Shown here piece by piece: positions 8,128 to 17,008 of a stretch of 64,000 nt of DNA. The translations under genes and the position numbers were made by a program. Numbering within the stretch: the first letter of the stretch is position 1; every line of letters begins with the position of its first letter. The stretch spans positions 310,001-374,000 of the forward strand of contig CANNEE010000001.1 in assembly GCA_947503555.1 (NCBI GenBank), given 5' to 3'. The notes below the pieces were generated by a model. That model was not told the origin of the DNA. It saw only the letters and a list, made by a program, of their open reading frames with translations, and searched no databases. The DNA comes from an uncultured Shewanella sp. (GTDB lineage Bacteria; Pseudomonadota; Gammaproteobacteria; Enterobacterales; Shewanellaceae).

Positions 8128-9252
8128 TTAATTACCTAATTTAAATCTAAAGCGAGTATCTATGCCGACTTTTCTCTCATCGATTAACTCAATAGTTGGA
8201 ATGGCTGACATTGACTGATAGTCAGCCAAATTCAATAGGTTTCGCCCTTTGCTACCGAGCAGTTTTGGTGCTTGATAGAGAACTAATTCATCAACAAGTT
8301 GCTGCTCGATAAATGCACCAGCCAAGGTTGCACCGGCTTCAACGAGTACACTGTTATAGCTCTTGCCAAGGTGGATTAGAAGTTCATCAAGGCTAACTCG
8401 CCCTTGCTCATCATTTAACACTATACTGGATACATGGGCTGGCCACTGCGCACGAATATCCTTTGAGTAAGGCACGCAGCTCACTAATAGTATAGGGGAA
8501 TTGATATCAAATAAGGTATGCTGACGACCAAGGCGAGCTCGACTGTCCAACACCACCCGCAGTGGTTGATGAATATCGGTTTTATCCACTTTATCGGTAA
8601 TATGACCAAGCTCATCATAGCGCACATTAAGGCTAGGATTGTCAGACAGTACGGTTTCTACACCTGTTACTAACACATCATGACGCGCTCTCAAACGCTG
8701 CACATCGGCGCGAGCATCGCAGCCCGTTATCCACTTAGACTCGCCATTGCTCAGAGCCGTTTTTCCATCTAAGCTTGCAGCAAGCTTCACAGTTACCCAA
8801 GGCCTTTGAGTAGCCATACGTTTCATAAAGCCAGGATTAATATCGGCCGCAGTGCTTTGCTCTAAACCAATATCAACCTGAATACCCGCTTGGCGCAGCA
8901 TCTCTATGCCACGGCCTGATACCTGAGGGTTTGGATCTGTAACAGCTACCACCACTCGAGCCACACCAGCATTAATTAGCCCCAAAGCACAAGGTGGAGT
9001 TCTTCCATAGTGAGAACAAGGCTCTAGTGTGACGTAAGCGCAGGCTCCTTTGGCGTCATCGTTCGCCATATTCAGGGCGTGCACTTCAGCATGGCCTTCT
9101 CCCGCCCGCACATGATAGCCCTCACCAACAATATTCTCATCTTGGGTTATCACACAGCCAACGCTAGGGTTTGGGCGAGTGGTATATTGTCCTTTGCGCG
9201 CCAATTGGATGGCGCGCGCCATCATTTTTCGATCAAATGCCGACCAATTCAT
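8128..9252 (-). CDS. ribD: Bifunctional riboflavin deaminase/reductase RibD
   Basis: A 374-residue protein. Residues 1-145 are the zinc deaminase domain, with HAEVHALN and PCSHYGRTPPC supplying the zinc ligands and general acid. The remainder is the NADPH-dependent reductase domain (VTVKLAASLDGKTALSNGES, WITG, LVEAGATLAGAF). Together they convert 2,5-diamino-6-ribosylamino-pyrimidinone phosphate to 5-amino-6-ribitylaminouracil phosphate. It follows nrdR by 28 bases; nrdR-ribD is a conserved pair in proteobacteria. Confidence 0.97.
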   Translation of the reverse strand: MNWSAFDRKMMARAIQLARKGQYTTRPNPSVGCVITQDENIVGEGYHVRAGEGHAEVHALNMANDDAKGACAYVTLEPCSHYGRTPPCALGLINAGVARVVVAVTDPNPQVSGRGIEMLRQAGIQVDIGLEQSTAADINPGFMKRMATQRPWVTVKLAASLDGKTALSNGESKWITGCDARADVQRLRARHDVLVTGVETVLSDNPSLNVRYDELGHITDKVDKTDIHQPLRVVLDSRARLGRQHTLFDINSPILLVSCVPYSKDIRAQWPAHVSSIVLNDEQGRVSLDELLIHLGKSYNSVLVEAGATLAGAFIEQQLVDELVLYQAPKLLGSKGRNLLNLADYQSMSAIPTIELIDERKVGIDTRFRFKLGN

Positions 9253-9280
9253 CTATTTTATGTCTCGCTAGCACTCACTA

Positions 9281-9730
9281 TCACTTTTGCAACTTAGCAA
9301 TAGCTTCACCAAATTCAGAAACATCCTCAAAGGCACGATATACAGATGCAAATCTGATATAAGCCACCTTATCGAGTCCCATCAGGTGCTCCATCATAAG
9401 ATTACCTATCATCTGTGAGCTGATTTCTCGCTCACCAGTCGCTCTTAGGGTTGACTTAATCTTAGATAAAGCTTGCTCAATCTGATCCATAGACACTGGA
9501 CGTTTTTCAACGGCTCTTAACATGCCAGAGCGTAACTTTTCTTCATCAAAAGGCTGGCGGCTGCCATCTTGTTTTACCACCCTAGGCATCACAAGTTCAG
9601 CCCCTTCAAAAGTAGTAAATCTTTCATGGCAAATAGTGCATTCACGACGACGTCTCACTTGATGACCTTCTGCCACTAGTCGAGAATCTATCACCTTGGT
9701 ATCTGTTGCATTACAAAAAGGACAATGCAT
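9281..9730 (-). CDS. nrdR: Transcriptional repressor NrdR
   Basis: A 149-residue regulator of ribonucleotide reductase genes. The N-terminal zinc ribbon uses C3, C6, C31 and C34 (MHCPFC and CTICHERF). The ATP-cone follows, beginning at [20 protein letters not shown]. It senses ATP/dATP balance and binds NrdR boxes upstream of nrd operons, none of which are in this window. It is the first gene of the minus-strand riboflavin block and probably provides its promoter; its start has AGGAGG-like sequence immediately upstream. Confidence 0.97.
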   Translation of the reverse strand: MHCPFCNATDTKVIDSRLVAEGHQVRRRRECTICHERFTTFEGAELVMPRVVKQDGSRQPFDEEKLRSGMLRAVEKRPVSMDQIEQALSKIKSTLRATGEREISSQMIGNLMMEHLMGLDKVAYIRFASVYRAFEDVSEFGEAIAKLQK

Positions 9731-9817
9731 TTAGCCTCCTGCAGGTCAGCACAATATGAACGGCTAGAATTGAAGTAGTATCCATGCCTATTTTCTGGCA
9801 AACCTCGAATCTACATA

Positions 9818-9846
9818 TAAAAATGGCCGCTATCTTAAGCGGCCAT
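9818..9846 (-). terminator. Terminator of glyA
   Basis: A 9-bp GC-rich stem (ATGGCCGCT / AGCGGCCAT) with a 6-base loop is followed on the minus strand by TTTT-A-T. It separates glyA from nrdR. Confidence 0.85.
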
Positions 9847-9874
9847 CGAAGTTTATCCTATTTGCGACTTAAGG

Positions 9875-11131
9875 TTAACCGTAAACAGGGAACTTAGCGC
9901 ACAAATCAACAACCTGCTGTTTTACACGCTCAATGGTTGCTTCATTGTTAATGTCATCAAGTACATCACACATCCAGTTAGTCAGCTCAACAGCCTGCGC
10001 TTCTTTAAAACCACGACGAGTCATAGCAGGAGAACCGATACGTAGACCTGAAGTCACAAAAGGTGAACGAGGGTCATTAGGCACAGAGTTCTTGTTCACT
10101 GTGATATTGGCACGGCCAAGTGCTGCATCGGCATCTTTACCTGTAATGTCTTTGCTGATCAGATCAAGTAGGAACAAGTGATTCTCGGTACCACCAGATA
10201 CCACATCATAACCACGCTCAATAAAGGTATTCGCCATAGCCTTTGCATTAACAACCACTTGCTTTTGATATTCAACAAACTCAGGTTGTAGCGCTTCTTT
10301 AAAGGCAACCGCCTTCGCTGCAATCACATGCATCAAAGGACCACCTTGACCACCAGGGAATACGGCAGAATTCAGCTTCTTATAAATATCTTCATCGTTT
10401 GCCCCAGACAGGATCAGGCCACCACGAGGGCCCGCAAGAGTCTTATGGGTTGTGGTCGTCACCACATGGGCGTGTGGTAATGGATTAGGATAGATGCCAG
10501 CTGCAATCAAACCTGCTACGTGCGCCATATCGACAAATAGATATGCCCCCACTTTATCGGCGATTTCACGGAACTTAGCCCAATCGATAATACCAGAATA
10601 AGCACTGAAGCCTGCGATGATCATCTTAGGCTTATGCTCAACTGCAAGACGCTCTACCTCGGCGTAATCAATCTCGCCCGTTGTTTCATCAATACCATAT
10701 TGTACTGAGTTATAAAGCTTTCCAGAGAAGCTAACATGAGAGCCGTGTGTTAAGTGACCACCATGGGCTAAGCTCATTCCTAATACAGTATCACCACCAG
10801 TTAGCAGCGCCATAAACACAGCTGCGTTAGCCTGTGAGCCTGAGTGAGGCTGTACATTGGCATAGGTGGCACCAAATAGTTCTTTAGCGCGGGCGATAGC
10901 TAAATCTTCAGCAATATCTACATACTCACAACCGCCATAGTAGCGCTTACCTGGGTAGCCTTCGGCATATTTATTGGTAAGCTGTGAACCTTGGGCTTCT
11001 AGTACGCGTGGGCTGGTATAGTTTTCAGAAGCGATAAGCTCAACATGCTCTTCTTGACGACGAGTCTCCTTCTCCATCGCGGCATATAACTCAGGGTCAA
11101 AATCTGCGATATTCATTGCTTTATTTAGCAT
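9875..11131 (-). CDS. glyA: Serine hydroxymethyltransferase
   Basis: A 418-residue PLP enzyme that interconverts serine and glycine with tetrahydrofolate, the main source of one-carbon units. Conserved blocks are [69 protein letters not shown] (PLP lysine) and [10 protein letters not shown]. Its length is the same as E. coli GlyA within one residue. GGAG lies six bases upstream of the ATG. It is divergent from ettA and ends at its own terminator. Confidence 0.98.
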   Translation of the reverse strand: MLNKAMNIADFDPELYAAMEKETRRQEEHVELIASENYTSPRVLEAQGSQLTNKYAEGYPGKRYYGGCEYVDIAEDLAIARAKELFGATYANVQPHSGSQANAAVFMALLTGGDTVLGMSLAHGGHLTHGSHVSFSGKLYNSVQYGIDETTGEIDYAEVERLAVEHKPKMIIAGFSAYSGIIDWAKFREIADKVGAYLFVDMAHVAGLIAAGIYPNPLPHAHVVTTTTHKTLAGPRGGLILSGANDEDIYKKLNSAVFPGGQGGPLMHVIAAKAVAFKEALQPEFVEYQKQVVVNAKAMANTFIERGYDVVSGGTENHLFLLDLISKDITGKDADAALGRANITVNKNSVPNDPRSPFVTSGLRIGSPAMTRRGFKEAQAVELTNWMCDVLDDINNEATIERVKQQVVDLCAKFPVYG

Positions 11132-11319
11132 TGCTTACTCCAACAGCAAAATCTTATAGGTAGGGGTTGCGCGATATTCTACTCTGCTATTGATCACAAT
11201 CCCAGTAGTTAGAAGATGAAATTCCTTGCATTTTAATCCAATCACCCAAGTTCGCGATTTGAGATAATCCTGCAATCAAGTAGAATTGACTTTTTTCATT
11301 TTCAATAAAGCAGATTCAA

Positions 11320-12987
11320 ATGGCCCAATTTGTATATAGCATGCTGAGAGTCGGGAAAATCGTTCCCCCGAAGAAGCAGATCCTTAAAGACATTTCCTTA
11401 AGTTTTTACCCCGGCGCCAAAATTGGTGTTCTTGGCTTAAATGGTTCTGGTAAATCAACTTTATTGCGCATTATGGCTGGCTTAGATACCGAAATTGAAG
11501 GTGAAGCGCGTCCAATGCAAGATCTAAAAATAGGTTACCTTCCTCAGGAACCTAAATTAGATCCTAATCAAACCGTTCGTGAAGCCATCGAAGAAGCGGT
11601 AGCCGATGCTAAAAATGCCCTAGTTCGTCTAGACGAAGTTTATGCATTGTACGCTGAGCCGGATGCAGATTTCGACGCTCTGGCTAAAGAGCAAGGGGAG
11701 CTAGAAGCCATCATTCAGGCTCAAGACGCCCATAACCTAGACAATATTTTAGAGCGTGCTGCTAATGCACTGCGTCTACCTGACTGGGATGAGAAAATCG
11801 AAGTTCTATCGGGTGGTGAGCGTCGCCGTGTCGCTATCTGTCGCCTGCTGCTTGAAAAGCCAGATATGTTGCTACTTGACGAACCGACCAACCACTTAGA
11901 TGCAGAGTCTGTCGCTTGGTTAGAGCGCTTTTTACAAGACTACACAGGAACAGTGGTTGCCATTACCCACGATAGATACTTCCTTGATAATGCAGCGGGC
12001 TGGATTCTGGAACTTGACCGTGGTGAAGGTATTCCATGGGAAGGCAACTACTCATCTTGGTTAGAGCAGAAAGATGCTCGTCTGCAGCAAGAGTCTGCAA
12101 CAGAAAGCGCCCGTCAAAAAACCATTCAAAAAGAACTTGAATGGGTACGTCAAGGCACTAAAGGTCGTCAATCTAAAGGCAAGGCGCGTATGGCGCGTTT
12201 CGAAGAGCTTAATACTGGCGATTACCAAAAACGTAATGAGACCAATGAGCTATTTATTCCACCAGGACCTCGTCTAGGGGATAAAGTCATTGAAGTAAAT
12301 AACCTAACTAAATCCTATGGTGATAGAGTCCTGATTGATAACCTCAGCTTTAGTGTTCCTAAAGGGGCTATCGTGGGTATTATCGGTGCTAACGGTGCGG
12401 GTAAATCAACACTGTTTAGAATGATCTCTGGTGATGAGCAACCAGATAGTGGAACTGTTGAGCTAGGTGATTCAGTACAGCTCGCTTCAGTAGAGCAGTT
12501 CCGCGATGCCATGGATGATAAGAATACTGTATGGCAAGAGATTTCTGGCGGACAGGATATCATGCGCATCAACAACACTGAAATTCCAAGCCGTGCCTAT
12601 GTAGGTCGCTTTAATTTCCGTGGCGGCGATCAACAAAAGATCATCGGCACCCTTTCTGGTGGTGAGCGCAACCGTGTCCACCTAGCTAAGCTTCTACAAG
12701 CGGGCGGCAACGTATTGCTACTCGATGAGCCAACCAACGATCTTGACGTTGAAACCTTACGAGCACTTGAGGAAGCTCTGCTTGAGTTCCCTGGTTGTGC
12801 CATGGTGATTTCGCACGATCGCTGGTTCTTAGACCGTATCGCCACGCATATTCTTGATTATAGAGATGAAGGCCAAGTGAACTTCTATGAAGGCAACTAC
12901 ACAGAATACTCAACTTGGTTGAAAGAACAATATGGCGCCGATGTGATTGAGCCCCATAAGCTAAAATACAAACGTATTGCCAAGTAA
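11320..12987 (+). CDS. ettA: Energy-dependent translational throttle protein EttA (ABC-F ATPase)
   Basis: A 555-residue, twin-ATPase ABC-F protein without membrane segments. It binds the ribosomal E site and gates the first elongation step according to the ATP/ADP ratio. Two Walker A motifs (GLNGSGKST and GANGAGKST), two LSGGERRR/LSGGERNR signatures and two LLLDEPTN Walker B motifs are visible. The arm insertion and the linker region around RQGTKGRQSKGKARMARFEE sit between them. Length and sequence match E. coli EttA closely throughout. It is monocistronic, with a perfect palindromic terminator after it. Confidence 0.97.
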   Translation: MAQFVYSMLRVGKIVPPKKQILKDISLSFYPGAKIGVLGLNGSGKSTLLRIMAGLDTEIEGEARPMQDLKIGYLPQEPKLDPNQTVREAIEEAVADAKNALVRLDEVYALYAEPDADFDALAKEQGELEAIIQAQDAHNLDNILERAANALRLPDWDEKIEVLSGGERRRVAICRLLLEKPDMLLLDEPTNHLDAESVAWLERFLQDYTGTVVAITHDRYFLDNAAGWILELDRGEGIPWEGNYSSWLEQKDARLQQESATESARQKTIQKELEWVRQGTKGRQSKGKARMARFEELNTGDYQKRNETNELFIPPGPRLGDKVIEVNNLTKSYGDRVLIDNLSFSVPKGAIVGIIGANGAGKSTLFRMISGDEQPDSGTVELGDSVQLASVEQFRDAMDDKNTVWQEISGGQDIMRINNTEIPSRAYVGRFNFRGGDQQKIIGTLSGGERNRVHLAKLLQAGGNVLLLDEPTNDLDVETLRALEEALLEFPGCAMVISHDRWFLDRIATHILDYRDEGQVNFYEGNYTEYSTWLKEQYGADVIEPHKLKYKRIAK

Positions 12988-13002
12988 TATCAAGTCGCAA
13001 AT

Positions 13003-13032
13003 AAAAAGCCCAATCAATTGATTGGGCTTTTT
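13003..13032. terminator. Bidirectional terminator between ettA and ndh
   Basis: A perfect palindrome, AAGCCCAATCAATTGATTGG plus its remaining complement, is flanked by A5 and T5 runs. It is suited to ending both ettA (+) and the glnB/ndh side (-). Confidence 0.9.
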
Positions 13033-13044
13033 AATAGCTTCGCG

Positions 13045-14334
13045 CTAATGCAGTTTAAGCTTAGGCCTTTTCCATCTCAGCAGTTTTTGGGCTAAACGAT
13101 AAACCCTAGAGGAAAACCAACCATATAAGCTAGCAAAATGCTGCTGATATAGAGAGTTATACATATATCTCGCCCAGAAGCCTTCAACAAAGAAAGTGCC
13201 TGAGCGCAGATTTCCCATCAAGTTACCCAGAGCCGAAAACCGGCTTAATGACACCAAGGAACCATAATCCTTATAGGCAAAGGGCATTTCTGGCTTATTC
13301 TGCATACGCTGTATCAGGTTTGTACACAAAGTATCGGCCATCTGCGCCGCGGCCTGTGCTCTTGGGGGCACCGATTGACCGTTCGCCATCTCAAAATGAG
13401 CACAATCGCCAATCGCATAGATATCATAGTATCCTTTAACATGCATAAAGGCATCGACATCGATTTGATTAAGCTCAGTGATAGGAAATTTAGTAAAGTT
13501 ACTAAAGACTTCAGGCCCCTTTACCCCTGCCGCCCACACCTTGATTTCGGCAGAAATTAAATCATCATACTGGGTAACAAAGCCTTCTTCGGTGACCTCT
13601 TTGACAGACACGCCAAGGTGCAATCTCACACCAATTTTATCCAGCACCGACTGAGCTCGACCGCTGACTTTAGATGATAATAAAGGCAGAATCTTGGGCG
13701 ATGCTTCAATCAAGTGAATATCAAGATGGCGTTTAGCGACATTGAGATAACCATACTCTCTAACGGACTCGATAACATTATTAAGCTCTGCTGCCAACTC
13801 AACTCCAGTAGCGCCTGCACCAACAATGCCAATACTCAGCTTCTCTCCAGTTTCATTGACACGCAGCAGAGTATCGATCAACTGACGATGAAAGGTATTA
13901 GCATTTTCTAAGCTATCTAGAAAAATACAGTGCTGCTTAGCGCCGTGGGTATCAAAACTATTGGCAGTGCCACCTAGGGCTAATACGAGATAATCAAAAT
14001 CAAGCTGTCTCTGCTCAAGTAAGACTTGCCCTTTATCATCTAAAATCGGCGCTAATTGAACCGTCTTAGCGTCAGGATCACAATGCTCAACCTCACCACG
14101 AATGAAGCGATAACCATTCTTCATTCCATGATCTCGATATAACAAGCCTTCAATCGATTGATCTATTATGCCGACAGCAACCTCATGAAGTTTAGGCTTC
14201 CAAATATGAATAGGGCTCTTATCGATTAAACAAATATCGACCTGACCACTATGACCTAACTTGCGTCCAAGTTTAGCAGCAAGGGCCAATCCTCCAGCCC
14301 CACCACCGACAATGACAATACGTTTAGTCGACAT
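13045..14334 (-). CDS. ndh: NAD(P)/FAD-dependent oxidoreductase, type II NADH dehydrogenase
   Basis: A 429-residue peripheral-membrane flavoprotein of the NDH-2 family that passes electrons from NADH to quinone without proton pumping. The FAD motif IVIVGGGAGGLALAAKLG is at the N-terminus; the second dinucleotide fold is IGIVGAGATGVELAAEL. YAIGDCAHF, PPRAQAAAQMA and a basic, amphipathic C-terminus (KLLRWKRPKLKLH) follow, as expected for membrane association. ATG at 14334 is preferred; a TTG just before it is also in frame. It lies 36 bases downstream of glnB on the same strand. Confidence 0.92.
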   Translation of the reverse strand: MSTKRIVIVGGGAGGLALAAKLGRKLGHSGQVDICLIDKSPIHIWKPKLHEVAVGIIDQSIEGLLYRDHGMKNGYRFIRGEVEHCDPDAKTVQLAPILDDKGQVLLEQRQLDFDYLVLALGGTANSFDTHGAKQHCIFLDSLENANTFHRQLIDTLLRVNETGEKLSIGIVGAGATGVELAAELNNVIESVREYGYLNVAKRHLDIHLIEASPKILPLLSSKVSGRAQSVLDKIGVRLHLGVSVKEVTEEGFVTQYDDLISAEIKVWAAGVKGPEVFSNFTKFPITELNQIDVDAFMHVKGYYDIYAIGDCAHFEMANGQSVPPRAQAAAQMADTLCTNLIQRMQNKPEMPFAYKDYGSLVSLSRFSALGNLMGNLRSGTFFVEGFWARYMYNSLYQQHFASLYGWFSSRVYRLAQKLLRWKRPKLKLH

Positions 14335-14370
14335 CAATGTAATCCAGCTTTACCAACAAACAATCCGCCA

Positions 14371-14760
<390 letters not shown>

Positions 14761-14875
14761 CTAGTCTAACACGTATAAGCTATGATTCTTTATTCAATGT
14801 GTCTTAATCTAAAAATAGTTAGAAATATTTCTTCTATTGATGCCATACAAAACTTCTAAACTTACTAAATGCTTA

Positions 14876-14896
14876 GGTTTGTAAGGAATACAAACC
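14876..14896. repeat. Inverted repeat upstream of the first fimT-like gene
   Basis: GGTTTGTA-AGGAA-TACAAACC is a perfect 8-bp inverted repeat with a 5-base centre, ending 19 bases before the ATG at 14916. It could be an operator or a 5'-leader hairpin; no family match is recognised. Confidence 0.5.
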
Positions 14897-14915
14897 CTAC
14901 GACAAGGAATGTCCT

Positions 14916-15425
14916 ATGAAGCATTTTAATGGATTAACACTAATAGAACTCTTAATCGCTTTAGTACTAACTGTACTCCTCGTGACTGTCGGAGTACCGA
15001 GCTTTAGCAGCATATATCAGCATGTTCGTGCCGATACGAATATTAGATACTTAAAGCAGTCATTATTTATGGCAAGAAACCATGCCATTAGCTATGGTGC
15101 CAGAGTCACTATGTGCCCACTAATTCGAGGGAAATGCCATCAAGATTGGCAAAACGGATTTAGTATATTTATCGATTACTTTCCTACCAACGAAATGAAT
15201 GAGAACGACACTCTCATTGCTCAATCACCACCATTTAATCCGCAAGATACTGTGACTTACAATCGGCTCGCGATTAGGTTTCAACCAGAAGGTGTGGCAT
15301 CGGGAACCAACGGCACACTAAAATACTGCCCAGCACATACTAATAGCCAATATTCTCGCGCGATTATTGTGAGTCAGTCAGGCAGAATTCGCTATTCAAA
15401 ATCTAAAATAATCTCCTGTGACTAA
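14916..15425 (+). CDS. GspH/FimT family pseudopilin, first copy
   Basis: A 169-residue minor-pilin-like protein. The N-terminus MKHFNGLTLIELLIALVLTV is a class III prepilin signal with cleavage predicted after Gly6 and Glu5 conserved in the mature form. Leu instead of the usual Phe occupies position +1. The globular part carries cysteines near MCPLIRGKC and a C-terminal ISC, as expected for FimT/GspH. AAGGA lies seven bases upstream of the ATG. FimT is a minor pilin that has been linked to DNA uptake in some bacteria. A second, related copy follows 378 bases downstream. It is divergent from glnB. Confidence 0.85.
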   Translation: MKHFNGLTLIELLIALVLTVLLVTVGVPSFSSIYQHVRADTNIRYLKQSLFMARNHAISYGARVTMCPLIRGKCHQDWQNGFSIFIDYFPTNEMNENDTLIAQSPPFNPQDTVTYNRLAIRFQPEGVASGTNGTLKYCPAHTNSQYSRAIIVSQSGRIRYSKSKIISCD

Positions 15426-15803
15426 CCGTTAATTCTGATGACTATCGACCTTTCAAGGTGACTTTTGCAGCAACTTACAGCGTGTTTAAACAAGACGGAG
15501 CTTGTGCTGTGTAGTGGCTTTACATAAATAAGCGTTAACGCAGTAGAAGTTCGCTGTCAACGCTGCCCTTCGAGCGCGCCTCAATGGCACTTTACATTGT
15601 CCTACTCGAGTTCACTTAGATTGCTAAGCCTCATCTCCTTCGCCGCGATAAAATGCCATTGGCTTAACGTAAAAACGAATCAGCAAAGAACAAGAATCCC
15701 TAGCTTAACGTCGGTGAAGTGAAGCTTTTTCACAACAGGTTAATACTGCATTTGCCACTAATCTCACGTATACTAAAGACTGAAAATGCATGGGGATAGC
15801 ATA
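15426..15803. other. Intergenic region between the two fimT-like genes
   Basis: About 380 bases with no credible gene. The first half holds copy B of a dispersed repeat, annotated separately. A TATACT hexamer about 20-30 bases before the second gene could be a -10 element, but no clear -35 partner is seen. Confidence 0.55.
15464..15650. repeat. Dispersed intergenic repeat, copy B
   Basis: The first 110 bases or so align with 3549-3660 downstream of recN, sharing TTTTGCAGCA, TTTAAACAAGAC, GTGTAG, TACATAAATAAG, and CAGTAGAAG followed by GCTGT. This copy continues with sequence absent from copy A (a block beginning CTTCGAGCGCGCCTC), so copy A may be truncated. The exact right end cannot be set from two copies. 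Confidence 0.55.
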
Positions 15804-16313
15804 ATGACAAAAGTTAACGGATTTACATTAATAGAGCTGCTAGTCACTATCGTTATAGCCATTATTTTGATGACTGTTGGTGTACCGTCTTTAACTTCGC
15901 TATATGATGCGAGTCGCAGTGACTCAGGTATACGCACAATCCAATCTTCTCTGACTTTAGCACGCAGCCAAGCTGTCAGTTACGGAGCGAACGTTACCCT
16001 CTGCCCTCTAAAAAGCAATACATGCTCCAACAATTGGATAAATGGATTTACTATATTTATCGATGGCGGTACAAGAGGATCTTTCGATGGCGACGATCAA
16101 ATAATCAAAGTAGTAGATGCATTTAATAGCAAAGACTTCGTCTCCCATGGAAGTAATGCCATTAGTTTTTCAGCAGACGGTTTAGTTATTTCAGGTGCAG
16201 GGCAAATCAGCTACTGCCCTTCAAATAAAACCAATTCAAACTCTAAGGCGGCCTCAATCAGCTCATCAGGTATGGTAAAACTGTCTTCGGCCACCAATAT
16301 CACTTGTAGTTAA
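15804..16313 (+). CDS. fimT: GspH/FimT family pseudopilin, second copy
   Basis: A 169-residue pseudopilin clearly related to the copy at 14916. It has the prepilin signal MTKVNGFTLIELLVTIV with cleavage after Gly6 and Phe at +1, then VTLCPLKSNTC and GFTIFIDGG segments matching the first copy's MCPLIRGKC and GFSIFIDY. The C-terminus ITCS corresponds to ISCD. The ATG at 15804 is preferred over one at 15786, since GGGGAT lies about seven bases before it. It converges on the minor-pilin operon of the opposite strand. Confidence 0.87.
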   Translation: MTKVNGFTLIELLVTIVIAIILMTVGVPSLTSLYDASRSDSGIRTIQSSLTLARSQAVSYGANVTLCPLKSNTCSNNWINGFTIFIDGGTRGSFDGDDQIIKVVDAFNSKDFVSHGSNAISFSADGLVISGAGQISYCPSNKTNSNSKAASISSSGMVKLSSATNITCS

Positions 16314-16317
16314 CACA

Positions 16318-16605
16318 TTACCTTAGCGTCACTTTATCAAGCTTCTGAGCGGCTTCACTATTAAAGTCGGCTTGAGTAAAAACACATTCCTCAACAGCTT
16401 TAATATAACTGGTTTTCTTATCACTTTTGTGAAAAGGCTTACCAATAAGCTTGGACATCTGCTTTTTTTGCTGCTTTACATTCCATGCATACATACCAAT
16501 TTCAAAGCCACTGGTAGTTTCTAGATAACATTTATAATCTCTTTTCTGTGCAGCACTGGCAGGCATACTCAAAACCAATAGCAGCACACTTATTATGTAT
16601 CTCAT
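16318..16605 (-). CDS. tapY2: Small secreted protein, TapY2-like, of the type IV pilus cluster
   Basis: A 95-residue protein with a signal peptide (MRYIISVLLLVLSMPASAAQ, cleavage likely after ASA) and a mature domain of about 75 residues with two cysteines (YKCYLE and EECVFT) that could form a disulfide. It matches my recollection of TapY2, a small protein encoded beside tapY1/pilY1 and pilE in Aeromonas and Shewanella. Its ATG overlaps the pilE stop as ATGA, with GGAG eight bases upstream, so it is translationally coupled. It is the last gene of the operon. Function beyond association with the pilus locus is unknown. Confidence 0.75.
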   Translation of the reverse strand: MRYIISVLLLVLSMPASAAQKRDYKCYLETTSGFEIGMYAWNVKQQKKQMSKLIGKPFHKSDKKTSYIKAVEECVFTQADFNSEAAQKLDKVTLR

Positions 16606-17000
16606 TTCCAACACTCCGACGGTGACTTAACACCTTCACTCGTTAGACGAATCACTCCACAACCAGAATCTCTGGTTGCTTGTGAACCTAGCGCTGTTGC
16701 GACTACAGTCATGGTATCGCCATCACTACCAACCGTGGTATCGACGGAATAGTCACCCTGTTCAGTCACAAAAGGATCGGCACCTAAATTAAGTGCCGTC
16801 ATATCTGCAGTATATTGCCTATTGTCTAAATAAAACTGCTCCTGAAGATTAGCCACCCTCATAATTGCCGCTAGGCCATCGGAGCGAGTGCTTTGAGCGA
16901 CATAATTAACATATGAAGGATAGGCAATAGCACTCAAAATACCCACAATAACGACGGTAATCATCAGCTCAATTAACGAAAAACCTGACTTTTTTTTCAT
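16602..17000 (-). CDS. pilE: Type IV minor pilin PilE
   Basis: A 132-residue pilin with the leader MKKKSG, cleavage before Phe, and the mature hydrophobic helix FSLIELMITVVIVGILSAIA (Glu5 present). The segment NLQEQFYLDNRQYTADM is typical of PilE/ComF-like minor pilins. Two C-terminal cysteines (SGCGVIRL and SECWK) form the expected D-region disulfide. It follows pilY1 by eight bases and overlaps tapY2 by four. It is likely needed for pilus assembly initiation together with PilV, PilW, PilX and PilY1. Confidence 0.93.
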   Translation of the reverse strand: MKKKSGFSLIELMITVVIVGILSAIAYPSYVNYVAQSTRSDGLAAIMRVANLQEQFYLDNRQYTADMTALNLGADPFVTEQGDYSVDTTVGSDGDTMTVVATALGSQATRDSGCGVIRLTSEGVKSPSECWK

Positions 17001-17008
17001 ATAAAATC

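Noticed and set aside
12315-13000. Several overlapping open frames antisense to the 3' half of ettA
   Set aside because: They mirror a strongly conserved ABC-F coding sequence and show no protein-family features.
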